A stretch of 64,000 bases of DNA from Lonepinella koalarum (GCF_004565475.1 NZ_SRHX01000005.1:124001-188000), one strand, 5' to 3'. Counted from the first letter of the stretch, positions 28,294 to 38,768 are shown. Program-made: numbers and translations. The notes: generated by a model from the letters alone, not told the origin.

Positions 28294-28322
28294 AAAAGTG
28301 CGGTGATTTTGACCGCACTTTT
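28294..28322 (-). terminator. Uptake-signal dyad terminator of pit
   Basis: AAAAGTGCGGT (28294-28304) pairs perfectly with ACCGCACTTTT (28312-28322) around GATTTTG. Both arms are complete uptake signals. It lies 9 bases past the pit stop; T runs exist on both strands. Confidence 0.75.
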
Positions 28323-28331
28323 TAACCTGTT

Positions 28332-29594
28332 TTAGCGGAAAATAAGATCCAAAATAAAATAAATAATAATAGCGAAAAATGCACCAGCAGGTAATGTGAC
28401 AATCCAAGAGGCAATAATATTACGAATCACATTTAAATTTAACGCGGCAATACCACGCGCTAAACCAATACCTAACACAGCCCCAACCAGTGTTTGGGTG
28501 GTAGAAATCGGTAAACCGGTACCAGATGCCACCACTACTGTGGCGGCAGTGGCAAATTGAGCGGCAAAACCGCGGCTAGGCGTTAAATCCGTAATGCCAG
28601 TGCCGATAGTTGCCATCACTTTATAACCAAGAATAATTAATCCAGTGGCAATGCCAGCAGCACCAAGTGGTAACACCCACCAAGCTATCGGTGCATTTGC
28701 CATAATGTTGCCCCCATTTTCAACAATGGTTACGACTGCCGCTAATGGTCCGATAGCATTGGCCACATCATTTGAACCATGCGCAAATGCCATAGCACAA
28801 GCTGTCATTAACATTAGAATACTAAATATGCGTTCAACGCCACCAAAAACACCATTGCGAGCTTTTTTGATAAATCTTTTACTACGGAAATAAAAATAAC
28901 TGATTAATACGGATATTAGACTAATTCCTAGTGAAATCAGGATTGTTTCCCCCGTGGTGAGATTTAATCCAATATGTTTTAAGCCTTTCGCAATGGTGAC
29001 AATTACCACAATAAATACGGTTAATCCCATAAAGTGGGGACCAAATTTTTGGGCATTATGTAATGGTTTATCGGTATCAAAAATTAATTTTTGGATAACC
29101 AAGAAAATACCATAGGCTAATACACCAGCGATAACAGGCGTAATAAACCAACTCCCGACAATACCACTTATCGCCCCCCATCTTACTGCATGGGTTCCAG
29201 CCGTAATACAAGCAAAACCGATTACAGCACCGATAATCGAATGGGTGGTGGAGACTGGCCAGCCCCAACGTGAGGCAATTAATAACCAAGAGCCCGAAGC
29301 AAATAACGCCGCCATCATGCCTAATACTAAAGTATCTGGTGCATTGATAAAGTTGGTTGGGTAGATAATGCCACTTTTAATGGTTTCGGTGACTTCTCCA
29401 CCGGCTAAGTAGGCACCCGCAGATTCAAATATTAAGGCAATAATAATCGCTTGTTTGGCATTAATTGTGCCTGATCCCACGGAGGTTCCCATGGCATTAG
29501 AAACATCGTTTGCACCTACGCCAAATGCCATAAAAAAAGCAAAGGCGGCAGTAATAAAAATCAGGATGGTACCGTAATTTTGTAATACATCCAT
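28332..29594 (-). CDS. pit: Low-affinity inorganic phosphate transporter, PiT family
   Basis: 420 aa with ~10-12 membrane segments. The two PiT signatures are present: FMAFGVGANDVSNAMGTSVGSGTI near residue 22 and AHGSNDVANAIGPLAAVV near residue 270, each with the GANDV/GSNDV core. It imports phosphate, often as a metal-phosphate complex, driven by protons. ATG follows AGGAGA. It is 21 bases downstream of the DUF47 gene; the pairing PhoU-like DUF47 plus Pit is widespread and suggests that DUF47 modulates the transporter. Confidence 0.93.
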   Translation of the reverse strand: MDVLQNYGTILIFITAAFAFFMAFGVGANDVSNAMGTSVGSGTINAKQAIIIALIFESAGAYLAGGEVTETIKSGIIYPTNFINAPDTLVLGMMAALFASGSWLLIASRWGWPVSTTHSIIGAVIGFACITAGTHAVRWGAISGIVGSWFITPVIAGVLAYGIFLVIQKLIFDTDKPLHNAQKFGPHFMGLTVFIVVIVTIAKGLKHIGLNLTTGETILISLGISLISVLISYFYFRSKRFIKKARNGVFGGVERIFSILMLMTACAMAFAHGSNDVANAIGPLAAVVTIVENGGNIMANAPIAWWVLPLGAAGIATGLIILGYKVMATIGTGITDLTPSRGFAAQFATAATVVVASGTGLPISTTQTLVGAVLGIGLARGIAALNLNVIRNIIASWIVTLPAGAFFAIIIYFILDLIFR

Positions 29595-29615
29595 AGTCTA
29601 TCTCCTATGTTATCA

Positions 29616-30296
29616 TTACGAACGTGCTAACATCAGTTCAATACGAGAACCAACACGCTGTGCCTGATCAGCTAATACGCCAACCCATTCAAAAATTTTG
29701 TATAAGAACATCACATCAATTGGATTATATTGTGCTTCAATTTGACGTAACATACGGCGCAATTTAATCTGCATTTGATCTGTATCATCTTCAATAATAT
29801 CTAATTCGTTGATCATGTCATTGACAAATTTGAGTTCGCGCCCTTTAAAACCCGTTTCTAATAATTGATCCATTTCTCTGATCACATTATGTGCTTGCAC
29901 TGTAGCATCTAAACTACGACAAAGAAAATTCATAAAGTCTTCTTGTAACTCATCAGGAATACCAAATTGACGCCCTACCATGCGACCGGCAATATCTTTC
30001 GCATAATTAGCTAATTTATCCTGTTGAGTAACTAATTCTAATAAATCCGTACGGTCAATGGGTAAAAATAAACCGCGTGGTAATTTCAAGCGAATTTCAC
30101 GTTTCAAGCTATCCGCTTGGCGTTCAGTTTCCGCGATTTGTAAACGGACTTGCTCTGATTGATCCCATTCGCTGCTAAAGGTGGCTTCAAAAAAAGGAAC
30201 CAATAGGCTACAGGCTTCCGTTACTTTATCGGAATGTTGTTGTAATGGTTTTAAAGGGGAATGGGCAAATAATCCTAGGATATTGTTAATTGCCAT
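29616..30296 (-). CDS. DUF47 (PhoU-like) family protein
   Basis: 226 aa from the ATG at 30296, seven bases past GGAG; a TTG at 30308 lies over that ribosome site. It is all helical, of the TIGR00153/DUF47 type related to PhoU (MAINNILGLFAHSPLKPLQQHSDKVTEAC; then DLLELVTQQDKLANYAKDIAGRM). Likely cytoplasmic partner or regulator of the Pit transporter encoded next. No metal cluster motif like that of PhoU is obvious. Its upstream neighbour is divergent. Confidence 0.88.
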   Translation of the reverse strand: MAINNILGLFAHSPLKPLQQHSDKVTEACSLLVPFFEATFSSEWDQSEQVRLQIAETERQADSLKREIRLKLPRGLFLPIDRTDLLELVTQQDKLANYAKDIAGRMVGRQFGIPDELQEDFMNFLCRSLDATVQAHNVIREMDQLLETGFKGRELKFVNDMINELDIIEDDTDQMQIKLRRMLRQIEAQYNPIDVMFLYKIFEWVGVLADQAQRVGSRIELMLARS

Positions 30297-30380
30297 AGAA
30301 AACTCCAAATAGATGAAATAAATTTGCGTGCATATTACCTTATATACACGAAAAATTCACGATCTAAATGAAAAAAGCTC

Positions 30381-30386
30381 TATAAT
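30381..30386 (+). promoter_or_regulatory. Candidate -10 box for the CYTH-radA transcript
   Basis: A perfect TATAAT lies 34 bases before the CYTH start in the divergent gap. The -35 region (30358-30363, CACGAT) is weak. Confidence 0.35.
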
Positions 30387-30419
30387 AGGGCAAGATTTTT
30401 ACTTATTAAGGACGTAAGA

Positions 30420-31475
30420 ATGTCAAATGAAATCGAATTGAAATTAGCGGTAACGCCAGAAATTGCCGATCAGTTTTCACAAATATTAAGTGATTTTCAT
30501 ATTTTAAAACAAGATAAGCTATTTTTAGGTAATATCTATTACGATACAGCAGATCGCTATTTTGCCCAACATAAAATGGGACTCAGAGTGCGGTCGGAAA
30601 ATCAGCAGTTTACCATGACTTTAAAAACCAATGGCAATGTGACAGGGGGATTGCATATTCGCCCTGAATATAATTTTCTGTTGAACTCGGCGCAACCTGA
30701 TGTCGCTGTTTTGCAACAAATAGAGAATATTACGCTCCCAACCGATCTCAAATTAGCACCTATTTTTAGTACGGATTTTATGCGTCAATGGTGGTTAATT
30801 GAGTGCGGTAAAAATACTGAAATTGAAATTGCGTTAGATCGTGGTGAGATTAAAGTAAAGGATAAAATTAAGCCGATTTGTGAAATTGAATTTGAATTAA
30901 AAAGCGGTGAATTAGCGGATTTATTTACCTTTGTGGCAAATTTAAGTTTTGTCGATGGTGTGCGATTAAGTTCATGGAGCAAAGCGAAACGGGGTTATCA
31001 ATTGACTCAAGGGGGATTATCAACCGCAAAAGATTGGCTTGAGCAATGGCGTGTTTTTTTAGATGTCGAGAAAAGTGCGGTCAATTCTCAGCAAGTTTTA
31101 ACCGCACTATTGAACTACGAACAACAACTGATAGAAGAAACCATGCAATTTGGCATAGATTTTTTTGCTCAACAATTTATTCAAACCGTTGAACGTATTG
31201 GGGCATTCTTTAATTTATATCATTATTATGTGGATAATGGTCACTTGATACAACAGGTTTTTGAACAACAGCTTGAACGAAATCATAATTTAGATGAAAA
31301 CATGGTGTTAGATATAGTAGAAAGTAATCAATATTTATTTGAGCAAATTCGTCATATCATTCGTTTGCACAGTGAAAGTAAGGATAGTCAACAGGCAATG
31401 AGAAGATTGCAGAATTTATTACAACAAGGGCAATATGTTAAACGTATGCTTAATTTGATGAGAATGGTGAATTAA
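30420..31475 (+). CDS. CYTH-domain inorganic triphosphatase, YgiF-like
   Basis: 351 aa. The N-terminal CYTH signature ExExK appears as NEIELKL (residues 3-9). Tunnel residues follow in YYDTADRYFAQHKMGLRVR and TLKTNG, and the later EIEFELKSGE and SKAKRGYQL are also typical. The C-terminal ~130 residues are helical and may be a reduced CHAD-like domain; E. coli YgiF is longer (433 aa). YgiF hydrolyses tripolyphosphate in vitro. radA starts one base after the stop, so they form one operon. Confidence 0.85.
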   Translation: MSNEIELKLAVTPEIADQFSQILSDFHILKQDKLFLGNIYYDTADRYFAQHKMGLRVRSENQQFTMTLKTNGNVTGGLHIRPEYNFLLNSAQPDVAVLQQIENITLPTDLKLAPIFSTDFMRQWWLIECGKNTEIEIALDRGEIKVKDKIKPICEIEFELKSGELADLFTFVANLSFVDGVRLSSWSKAKRGYQLTQGGLSTAKDWLEQWRVFLDVEKSAVNSQQVLTALLNYEQQLIEETMQFGIDFFAQQFIQTVERIGAFFNLYHYYVDNGHLIQQVFEQQLERNHNLDENMVLDIVESNQYLFEQIRHIIRLHSESKDSQQAMRRLQNLLQQGQYVKRMLNLMRMVN

Positions 31476-31476
31476 T

Positions 31477-32856
31477 ATGGCAAAAGCCCCGAAAACCGCT
31501 TATGTGTGTAATGATTGTGGTGCGGAATTTGCTCGTTGGCAAGGGCAATGTTCTGCGTGTAAATCATGGAATACTATCAGTGAAGTTCGTTTGGTTTCCG
31601 CTAAATCAGTGCCAAAAGGGGATCGTTTTAGCGGTTATGCGGGCGAAACCCAAGCGAAAATTCAAACCTTAGCCGATATTAGTTTACAACAAACACCAAG
31701 GTTTTCCAGTGGCTTTCATGAATTAGATCGCGTACTGGGTGGCGGTATTGTGCCGGGATCCGCTATTTTAATCGGCGGACATCCGGGGGCGGGAAAATCT
31801 ACTTTATTATTACAAGTGATGTGTGGTTTAGCGCAAAATATGACCGCACTTTATGTCACTGGTGAAGAAAGTTTACAACAAGTCGCCATGCGCGCTAATC
31901 GTTTGGGTTTACCGCCGGATCGGTTACAAATGCTGTCGGAAACCTCGGTCGAACAAATTTGTAATCTCGCTGATCAACTTAAGCCACAGATTATTGTGAT
32001 AGATTCTATCCAAGTGATGCACCTTGCTGATATTCAATCCAGTCCAGGTTCCGTGGCTCAAGTACGTGAATGTGCATCTTTCTTAACTCGTTATGCCAAA
32101 ACTCGCCAAGTTGCCATTATTATGGTGGGACATGTGACCAAAGACGGCACGCTTGCTGGTCCGAAAGTGCTTGAACACTGTATTGATTGTTCGATTTTAT
32201 TAGAGGGAGAATCCGATAACCGTTATCGCACCTTACGTAGCCATAAAAACCGTTTTGGTGCCGTGAATGAACTCGGGGTGTTTGCCATGACCGAACAGGG
32301 CTTAAAAGAAGTGAAAAATCCATCAGCGATTTTTTTAAGCCGTGGTGATGAATTGACATCAGGCAGTTCGGTAATGGTGTTATGGGAAGGCACACGTCCA
32401 TTGCTAGTGGAAATTCAAGCCTTAGTGGATCATTCTATGCTCGCCAATCCACGCCGTGTTGCGGTGGGGTTAGAACAAAATCGACTGGCGTTATTGTTGG
32501 CAGTATTGCACCGCCACGGTGGGTTACAAATGTCTGATCAAGATGTGTTTGTGAACGTGGTAGGGGGTGTTAAAGTAACCGAAACCAGTGCAGATCTTGC
32601 TTTATTATTAGCCTTAATTTCCAGTTTTCGTAATCGTCCTTTACCGCAAGATCTGGTGGTATTTGGTGAAGTGGGGTTAGCGGGTGAAATCCGTCCTGTA
32701 CCAAGTGGACAAGAACGTATTTATGAAGCCACTAAACATGGTTTCAAACGGGCTATTGTGCCGTTTGCTAATAAGCCGAAAAGTGCGGTGCAAAATATGC
32801 AAGTTTTTACCGTGAAGAAATTAGCCGATGCGTTAGCAATATTGGATAATTTTTAA
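31477..32856 (+). CDS. radA: DNA repair protein RadA (Sms)
   Basis: 459 aa. An N-terminal C4 zinc finger (CNDCGAEFARWQGQCSAC, residues ~11-28), a RecA-like core with Walker [13 protein letters not shown] near residue 104, and the RadA-specific KNRFG motif near residue 256. The C-terminal Lon-like domain is present (QDVFVNVVGGVKVTETSADLALLLALISS). RadA is a branch-migration motor in recombination and transformation, of interest in a naturally competent family. An uptake signal lies near its 3' end (32779-32787). Confidence 0.97.
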   Translation: MAKAPKTAYVCNDCGAEFARWQGQCSACKSWNTISEVRLVSAKSVPKGDRFSGYAGETQAKIQTLADISLQQTPRFSSGFHELDRVLGGGIVPGSAILIGGHPGAGKSTLLLQVMCGLAQNMTALYVTGEESLQQVAMRANRLGLPPDRLQMLSETSVEQICNLADQLKPQIIVIDSIQVMHLADIQSSPGSVAQVRECASFLTRYAKTRQVAIIMVGHVTKDGTLAGPKVLEHCIDCSILLEGESDNRYRTLRSHKNRFGAVNELGVFAMTEQGLKEVKNPSAIFLSRGDELTSGSSVMVLWEGTRPLLVEIQALVDHSMLANPRRVAVGLEQNRLALLLAVLHRHGGLQMSDQDVFVNVVGGVKVTETSADLALLLALISSFRNRPLPQDLVVFGEVGLAGEIRPVPSGQERIYEATKHGFKRAIVPFANKPKSAVQNMQVFTVKKLADALAILDNF

Positions 32857-32867
32857 TGATGAAAATA

Positions 32868-32914
32868 CCCCGTACTGGTGTACGGGGTTAAGTATGGTGA
32901 CGATGCTCCGCATC
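32868..32914 (+). repeat. Multi-hairpin dispersed repeat, copy 2
   Basis: CCCCGTAC (32868-32875) pairs with GTACGGGG (32880-32887); after a TATGGTGAC linker comes GATGC-TCC-GCATC (32902-32914). It starts 12 bases past the radA stop and may help end radA transcription. Confidence 0.8.
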
Positions 32915-32949
32915 TGAGTAGTAATATGTTTAGTCTGTATGTTAAGTTT

Positions 32950-32995
32950 CCTGTACTGGTGTACGGGGTTAAGCGTAGTGATGATGCTCCGCATC
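32950..32995 (+). repeat. Multi-hairpin dispersed repeat, copy 3
   Basis: CCTGTAC with GTACGGGG (32950-32968) and GATGC-TCC-GCATC (32983-32995). It is a direct repeat of copy 2 at an 82-base offset with scattered changes. Confidence 0.8.
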
Positions 32996-33009
32996 TTATT
33001 TGTATTTTT

Positions 33010-33058
33010 CAGCTACGGAGTAGCTGTATCATGCTTAGTCCTGTACGTCAGTGCAGGG
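33010..33058 (-). repeat. Multi-hairpin dispersed repeat, copy 4 (inverted, covarying stems)
   Basis: On the minus strand CCTGCAC/GTACAGG (33040-33057) is followed by TAAGCATG and a second hairpin AGCTAC-TCC-GTAGCT (33011-33025). The order, spacing and TCC loop match copies 2 and 3, but the second stem has a different sequence that still pairs. It ends 8 bases before the secF stop. Confidence 0.7.
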
Positions 33059-33065
33059 CTACAAA

Positions 33066-34025
33066 CTAAAACCCTTCCTCAAATTCCTCTTTGGTTGCTA
33101 ATTTAATTTGCATATGTTCACGATCTAAACCTAGCTCAAAGGCAATGGCAATTGCGACGAAAATAGAAGAATAGGTACCAAATCCGATACCGATTAACAA
33201 AGCAAGAGAGAAACTATGAATACTGCTACCACCAAAATAGAGTAAGGTAAATACAACAAATAAGGTAGTTAGTGATGTAATCATGGTTCTCGCTAGTGTT
33301 TGGGTCAAGGAAATATCAATAATTTCTTGGCTACTCATGCGGCGGATTTTACGGAAGTTTTCACGTACACGATCGAATACCACGATACTATCGTTTAGCG
33401 AGTAACCTACCACAGTTAAAATCGCTGCCACAAAGGTCAAATCAATCTCAATTTGTAAAAAGGAAAAAATCCCTAGCGTTACAATAACATCATGGGCTAA
33501 AGCGAATATCCCACCTACCCCTAAACGCCATTCAAATCGCATTCCCACATAAGCTAATAACAGGATTAACGTGGCTAAGGTGGCATAAATAGCTCCTTGG
33601 GTTAATTCTTCACCTACGTTTGGTCCCACAAACTCGACTGATTTCACTTCAATATTGGCATCAAGTGTGGTCATCATGTCTTTAATTTCAGTACCGATTT
33701 TGGCATCACTGGCTGTTGCGGGTAAACGAATGATAACATCACTGGTAGAGCCTGTTGTTTGTACTAACGCACTGGTGATCCCTTGATTGTTTAAGGTTGA
33801 ACGAACTTGATCCAGATTGGCTGGTTGTGAAAAATGCGTATCAATCACCACGCCGCCAGTAAAATCTAAGCCCCAGTTAAACCCTTTGGTAAACATACAG
33901 AAAATGCAGAATCCAGTGAGTAATAAAGAGAAAAGATAACCGAATTTGCGATAATTCATAAAGCGGATTAGGCTAAAAGGTAAGCCTATTCCTTGATATT
34001 CGTGCTTTTGTTTAAGTAAACTCAC
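33066..34025 (-). CDS. secF: Protein translocase subunit SecF
   Basis: 319 aa from GTG 34025, which lies seven bases past GGAG; an in-frame GTG at 34040 would touch the secD stop. Six membrane segments. Conserved segments: GFNWGLDFTGGVVID near residue 50, then RFEWRLGVGGIFALAHDVIVTLGIFS near residue 170 and VGYSLNDSIVVFDRVREN near residue 215. With SecD and YajC it drives late steps of Sec export using the proton gradient. It is the last gene of yajC-secD-secF. Confidence 0.95.
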   Translation of the reverse strand: MSLLKQKHEYQGIGLPFSLIRFMNYRKFGYLFSLLLTGFCIFCMFTKGFNWGLDFTGGVVIDTHFSQPANLDQVRSTLNNQGITSALVQTTGSTSDVIIRLPATASDAKIGTEIKDMMTTLDANIEVKSVEFVGPNVGEELTQGAIYATLATLILLLAYVGMRFEWRLGVGGIFALAHDVIVTLGIFSFLQIEIDLTFVAAILTVVGYSLNDSIVVFDRVRENFRKIRRMSSQEIIDISLTQTLARTMITSLTTLFVVFTLLYFGGSSIHSFSLALLIGIGFGTYSSIFVAIAIAFELGLDREHMQIKLATKEEFEEGF

Positions 34026-34040
34026 AATATTTCTCCGCAC

Positions 34041-35891
34041 TTAAATAGATAATTTTTCAACACGTTTGCCACCATAAATCCAGTTGACCAGCATTCGTGT
34101 ACCGGTAATGGCGGTAAACATAGAAATAGCTACCCCTAAAGCAAGGGTAATCGCAAAGCCTTTCACTGGTCCCGTACCCACCGCATATAACACGATAGAG
34201 GTTAAAATAGTGGTTAAGTTAGCATCAAAAATAGATGACCATGCACCATTATATCCTTCGTGAATAGCTTGTTGAATCGGGCGACCGTTGCGCATTTCTT
34301 CTTTAATCCGTTCAAAGATCAGTACGTTCGCATCCACCGACATCCCCACCGAAAGAATAATCCCGGCAATCCCGGGCATGGTTAAGGTAACACCCGGAAG
34401 TAACGACATTAAACCGACTACTAAAATCATATTGGCACAAAGGGCAAGGCTTGCAATTAAACCGAATAATTTATAGAACACTAAACAGAAGAAAATCACG
34501 ATAACCAAGCCCCAAAGTCCGGCGGTTAAGCCTTGTTCGACGTTTTGCGCCCCTAATGATGGTCCAACGGTACGTTCTTCCACAATTTGAATCGGTGCGA
34601 TTAAAGCACCAGAACGGAGTAACACAGAAAGATTTTGTGCTTCCGCAGGGCTATCAATACCGGTAATTTGGAATTGACTACCAAAACGACCTTGAATAGT
34701 TGCCACATTAATGACTTCGGCATTCTTTTCTAAAATGGGTTTACCATTTTCATCTTTTTTGCCGTTGTCTTTATATTCTACATACAACGTTGCCATTGGT
34801 TTTTTCAGATTCTGGCGCGTGGTGTTTGCCATAATTTCACCACCCTCACTATCCAAGCTAACGCTCACCTGTGGTGTTGAGGTATTATGGTCTAAACCTG
34901 ATGTGGCATTGGTAATATGCTCACCACCGAGTACAGCTTTACGATATAACGCAACGGGGCGACCTGTACGATCTAATTGAATTTCCGTATCCGATGGCAC
35001 AATACCGCGAGCGAGAGCTTCCGGACTGACATTAGTATTAACCATACGGAACTCAAGGGTAGCGGTGGCACCTAATAATTCTTTCGCACGAGCGGTATCT
35101 TGAATACCCGGTAATTCCACCACAATACGTTCAGCACCTTGACGCTGGATCACCGCTTCTGCTACGCCTAATTCTTCCACACGTTTACGCAGGATACTTA
35201 AGTTTTGTTCAATCGCATGATCACGAGCTTCAATTAAGGCTTTATCTGATAACGCTAATGCAAGGGTATTATCAGCCACTTCATTAATATTTAGATTAGG
35301 ATGTTGTTTACGAATAAGTTGTTTGGCGTCAAAAAGCTGTTCAGGTTTAGTAATGGTAAGTAATGTGCTGAAATTTTCACCATTTTTCACTGCGCTATAT
35401 TGAATTTTTTCTTTACGCAATTCACCGCGTAAACTATCTTGCAATTGTTCTTGGCGTTTGCCTAAAGCAGTGTTCATATCTATTTCCATCAGGAAACGCA
35501 CCCCACCACGTAGATCTAAACCCCATTTCATCGGATTACCACCGATACTGCTTAACCAAGCAGGTGTTGAGGGTGCAAGGTTTAACGCAGTAGAGTATTG
35601 ATTACCTAATTTTTCAGCAATTTTGTCTTTGGCTAATAGCTGATCATTGGTATTGTTAAAACGTGCTAAAATAGAGCCATTTTCTAACAGGATAGATTTG
35701 GGTTGAAGATTGTTACTGGTAAGTAGGCTTTGAACTTCACTTAATGTGGTTTCACTTGCTTGCTGACCACGCGTACCCGAGATTTGCACGGCAGGATCTT
35801 CGCCGTAAATATTTGGAAGTGCATATAAAGCACCAATGGCGATCATAAAGATCACCATTAGATTCTTCCATAAAGGGAAACGGTTTAACAT
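34041..35891 (-). CDS. secD: Protein translocase subunit SecD
   Basis: 616 aa, E. coli-like length. One membrane helix at the N-terminus (NLMVIFMIAIGALYALPN), a large periplasmic P1 domain with MKWGLDLRGGVRFLMEID, and five C-terminal helices with GIIILSVGMSVDANVLIFERIKEEMR-type motif near residue 515 (read as AGIILSVGMSVDANVLIFERIKEE). RND-superfamily partner of SecF, pulling translocated chains on the periplasmic side. It lies between yajC (23 bases) and secF (15 bases). Confidence 0.97.
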   Translation of the reverse strand: MLNRFPLWKNLMVIFMIAIGALYALPNIYGEDPAVQISGTRGQQASETTLSEVQSLLTSNNLQPKSILLENGSILARFNNTNDQLLAKDKIAEKLGNQYSTALNLAPSTPAWLSSIGGNPMKWGLDLRGGVRFLMEIDMNTALGKRQEQLQDSLRGELRKEKIQYSAVKNGENFSTLLTITKPEQLFDAKQLIRKQHPNLNINEVADNTLALALSDKALIEARDHAIEQNLSILRKRVEELGVAEAVIQRQGAERIVVELPGIQDTARAKELLGATATLEFRMVNTNVSPEALARGIVPSDTEIQLDRTGRPVALYRKAVLGGEHITNATSGLDHNTSTPQVSVSLDSEGGEIMANTTRQNLKKPMATLYVEYKDNGKKDENGKPILEKNAEVINVATIQGRFGSQFQITGIDSPAEAQNLSVLLRSGALIAPIQIVEERTVGPSLGAQNVEQGLTAGLWGLVIVIFFCLVFYKLFGLIASLALCANMILVVGLMSLLPGVTLTMPGIAGIILSVGMSVDANVLIFERIKEEMRNGRPIQQAIHEGYNGAWSSIFDANLTTILTSIVLYAVGTGPVKGFAITLALGVAISMFTAITGTRMLVNWIYGGKRVEKLSI

Positions 35892-35914
35892 AGGTATAAT
35901 AACCTTTTATGAAA

Positions 35915-36214
35915 TTAAAGAGATTTGATTGAACCTTTCGGTAACACAGCGACGATAAAGTTACGTTTAATGGTGACTTCGTTGGTTGGATTTAACGCAA
36001 TCACGACTTCATCACTATTTTCAGATAATTTAGTGATTTTACCAATTAAACCGCCTGAGGTTAAGATTTCAGAACCTTTGGCTAAAGATTCCATTAAGGC
36101 TTTGTGTTCTTTATTACGTTTAGCTTGTGGACGGTAAATCATAAAATAGAAGATTAAACCGAAAATAGCAAAGATAATAATCATTGACATTGGGCTGCCT
36201 TGTTGTGCGTCCAT
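35915..36214 (-). CDS. yajC: Sec translocon accessory protein YajC
   Basis: 99 aa from ATG 36214, which follows AAAAAAGGAAAACAAC; a longer ORF start at 36271 is not supported. One membrane helix (SMIIIFAIFGLIFYFMIYRPQAKRNKEH) and a short cytoplasmic part with GLIGKITKLSENSDEVVIAL. It is a small partner of SecDF. First gene of the yajC-secD-secF group; the TusA-like gene lies 81 bases upstream. Confidence 0.95.
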   Translation of the reverse strand: MDAQQGSPMSMIIIFAIFGLIFYFMIYRPQAKRNKEHKALMESLAKGSEILTSGGLIGKITKLSENSDEVVIALNPTNEVTIKRNFIVAVLPKGSIKSL

Positions 36215-36295
36215 GTTGTTTTCCTTTTTTGTTGATAAATAGAATAAAAAATTAGGTGCATAAAATAGCACAAGATCAACGGAAAAGCTAGTATG

Positions 36296-36520
36296 CTAAC
36301 CTTTCCTAATGACGATTTGCGTATCAAGTGCGGTGAACTTTTGCCAAGAAATAAATTGATAGCCCTGTTGCTGGCATAAAAGTTCAAAATCTTGCACCGC
36401 ACTTTGTTCGTTTAGTTGAATCGTCAATATACTGTTGTGAGGTAAATTATTAAGGGCTTTTTTCGCCATTAATAAAGGTAAAGGGCAAGCATATTGACGT
36501 AAATCTAATTGATAATCCAT
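36296..36520 (-). CDS. TusA-family sulfurtransferase-like protein
   Basis: 74 aa, a complete small alpha/beta domain. The family motif C-P-x-P is present at Cys12 (YACPLPLLMAKKAL). TusA-type proteins carry persulfide on this Cys for tRNA thiolation or other sulfur transfer; which branch (TusA, YeeD, YedF) this belongs to cannot be told. The ATG lies directly against the stop of the hemerythrin-like gene, so the two are probably co-translated. An uptake signal pair lies inside the 3' half. Confidence 0.8.
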   Translation of the reverse strand: MDYQLDLRQYACPLPLLMAKKALNNLPHNSILTIQLNEQSAVQDFELLCQQQGYQFISWQKFTALDTQIVIRKG

Positions 36521-38222
<1,702 letters not shown>

Positions 38223-38260
38223 TTAAAATTGTTTTTTATAAATTTGTGTTTTTTATTACA

Positions 38261-38467
38261 ATCGGGTTTCGCCACGTTCTTTACTTTTCTTTGCTTGTGC
38301 AAAAGAAAAGTAACAAAAGAAACACACCCCAGCTTTGCCTTGTTTCCTGAAAATGCTTTAATTTGCTTAACGGAAAATGGCTGAACTCGCTACGCTCAGA
38401 CAGACGCCATTTTCCTACAAATTAAAGCGTTTTCAGGCGGCAAACATGGGGACCCCATTTTGTCAAA
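38261..38467 (+). repeat. Long structured repeat element, arm A
   Basis: About 207 bases beginning ATCGGGTTTCGCC. Hairpin 1: TTACTTTTC... with ...GAAAAGTAA (38281-38313). Hairpin 2: a 20-bp stem (38346-38365 with 38418-38437, one G-T pair), an asymmetric internal loop CTTAAC/TA, then a 10-bp stem (38372-38381 with 38406-38415) and a 24-base loop containing CTCGCTACGCTCAGACAG. It ends with TGGGGACCCCA. There is no ORF of useful size. Arm B is an inverted diverged copy. Confidence 0.85.
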
Positions 38468-38536
38468 ACATTATTTTATTTCATTTGTAAATTTTAAAAT
38501 CTTTTCATTTTTTAACCGCACTCTTATTTATGCTCG

Positions 38537-38747
38537 GTCAAAACTTGGGGTCCCCGTCTGAGTCGCCTGAGCGTTTTGGTATTTTTAGCTAAATTTTGCC
38601 TGTCTGAGCGAAGCGAGTTCAAAATTTAGCGTTAAGAAAATACCAAATAAGCTCAGAAAAGCGGTGAAGTCGGGGCGTGCTTTCTTTTGCCTACTTTTCT
38701 TTGCACGAGCAAAGAAAAGTACGGTCGCCCATCGGGCGAAACCCGAT
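38537..38747 (-). repeat. Long structured repeat element, arm B (inverted copy)
   Basis: Read on the minus strand it begins ATCGGGTTTCGCC and folds as: a TCGCCC-GAT-GGGCGA hairpin; a perfect 13-bp TACTTTTCTTTGC stem; then a long hairpin. The long hairpin has stems 38567-38572/38651-38656, 38575-38585/38637-38647 and 38588-38598/38620-38630. Its loop holds CTCGCTTCGCTCAGACAG, and TGGGGACCCCA follows. The long-hairpin stems differ in sequence from arm A while the loop and internal-loop bases are kept. It starts 22 bases after the queA stop, in the sense orientation of queA. Confidence 0.85.
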
Positions 38748-38768
38748 CTAAAAAATGTTATTTAGTAT

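Noticed and set aside
32868-33058. tRNA genes suggested by successive hairpins
   Set aside because: No acceptor stem enclosing the hairpins, no TTC-type T-loop and no anticodon-arm geometry.
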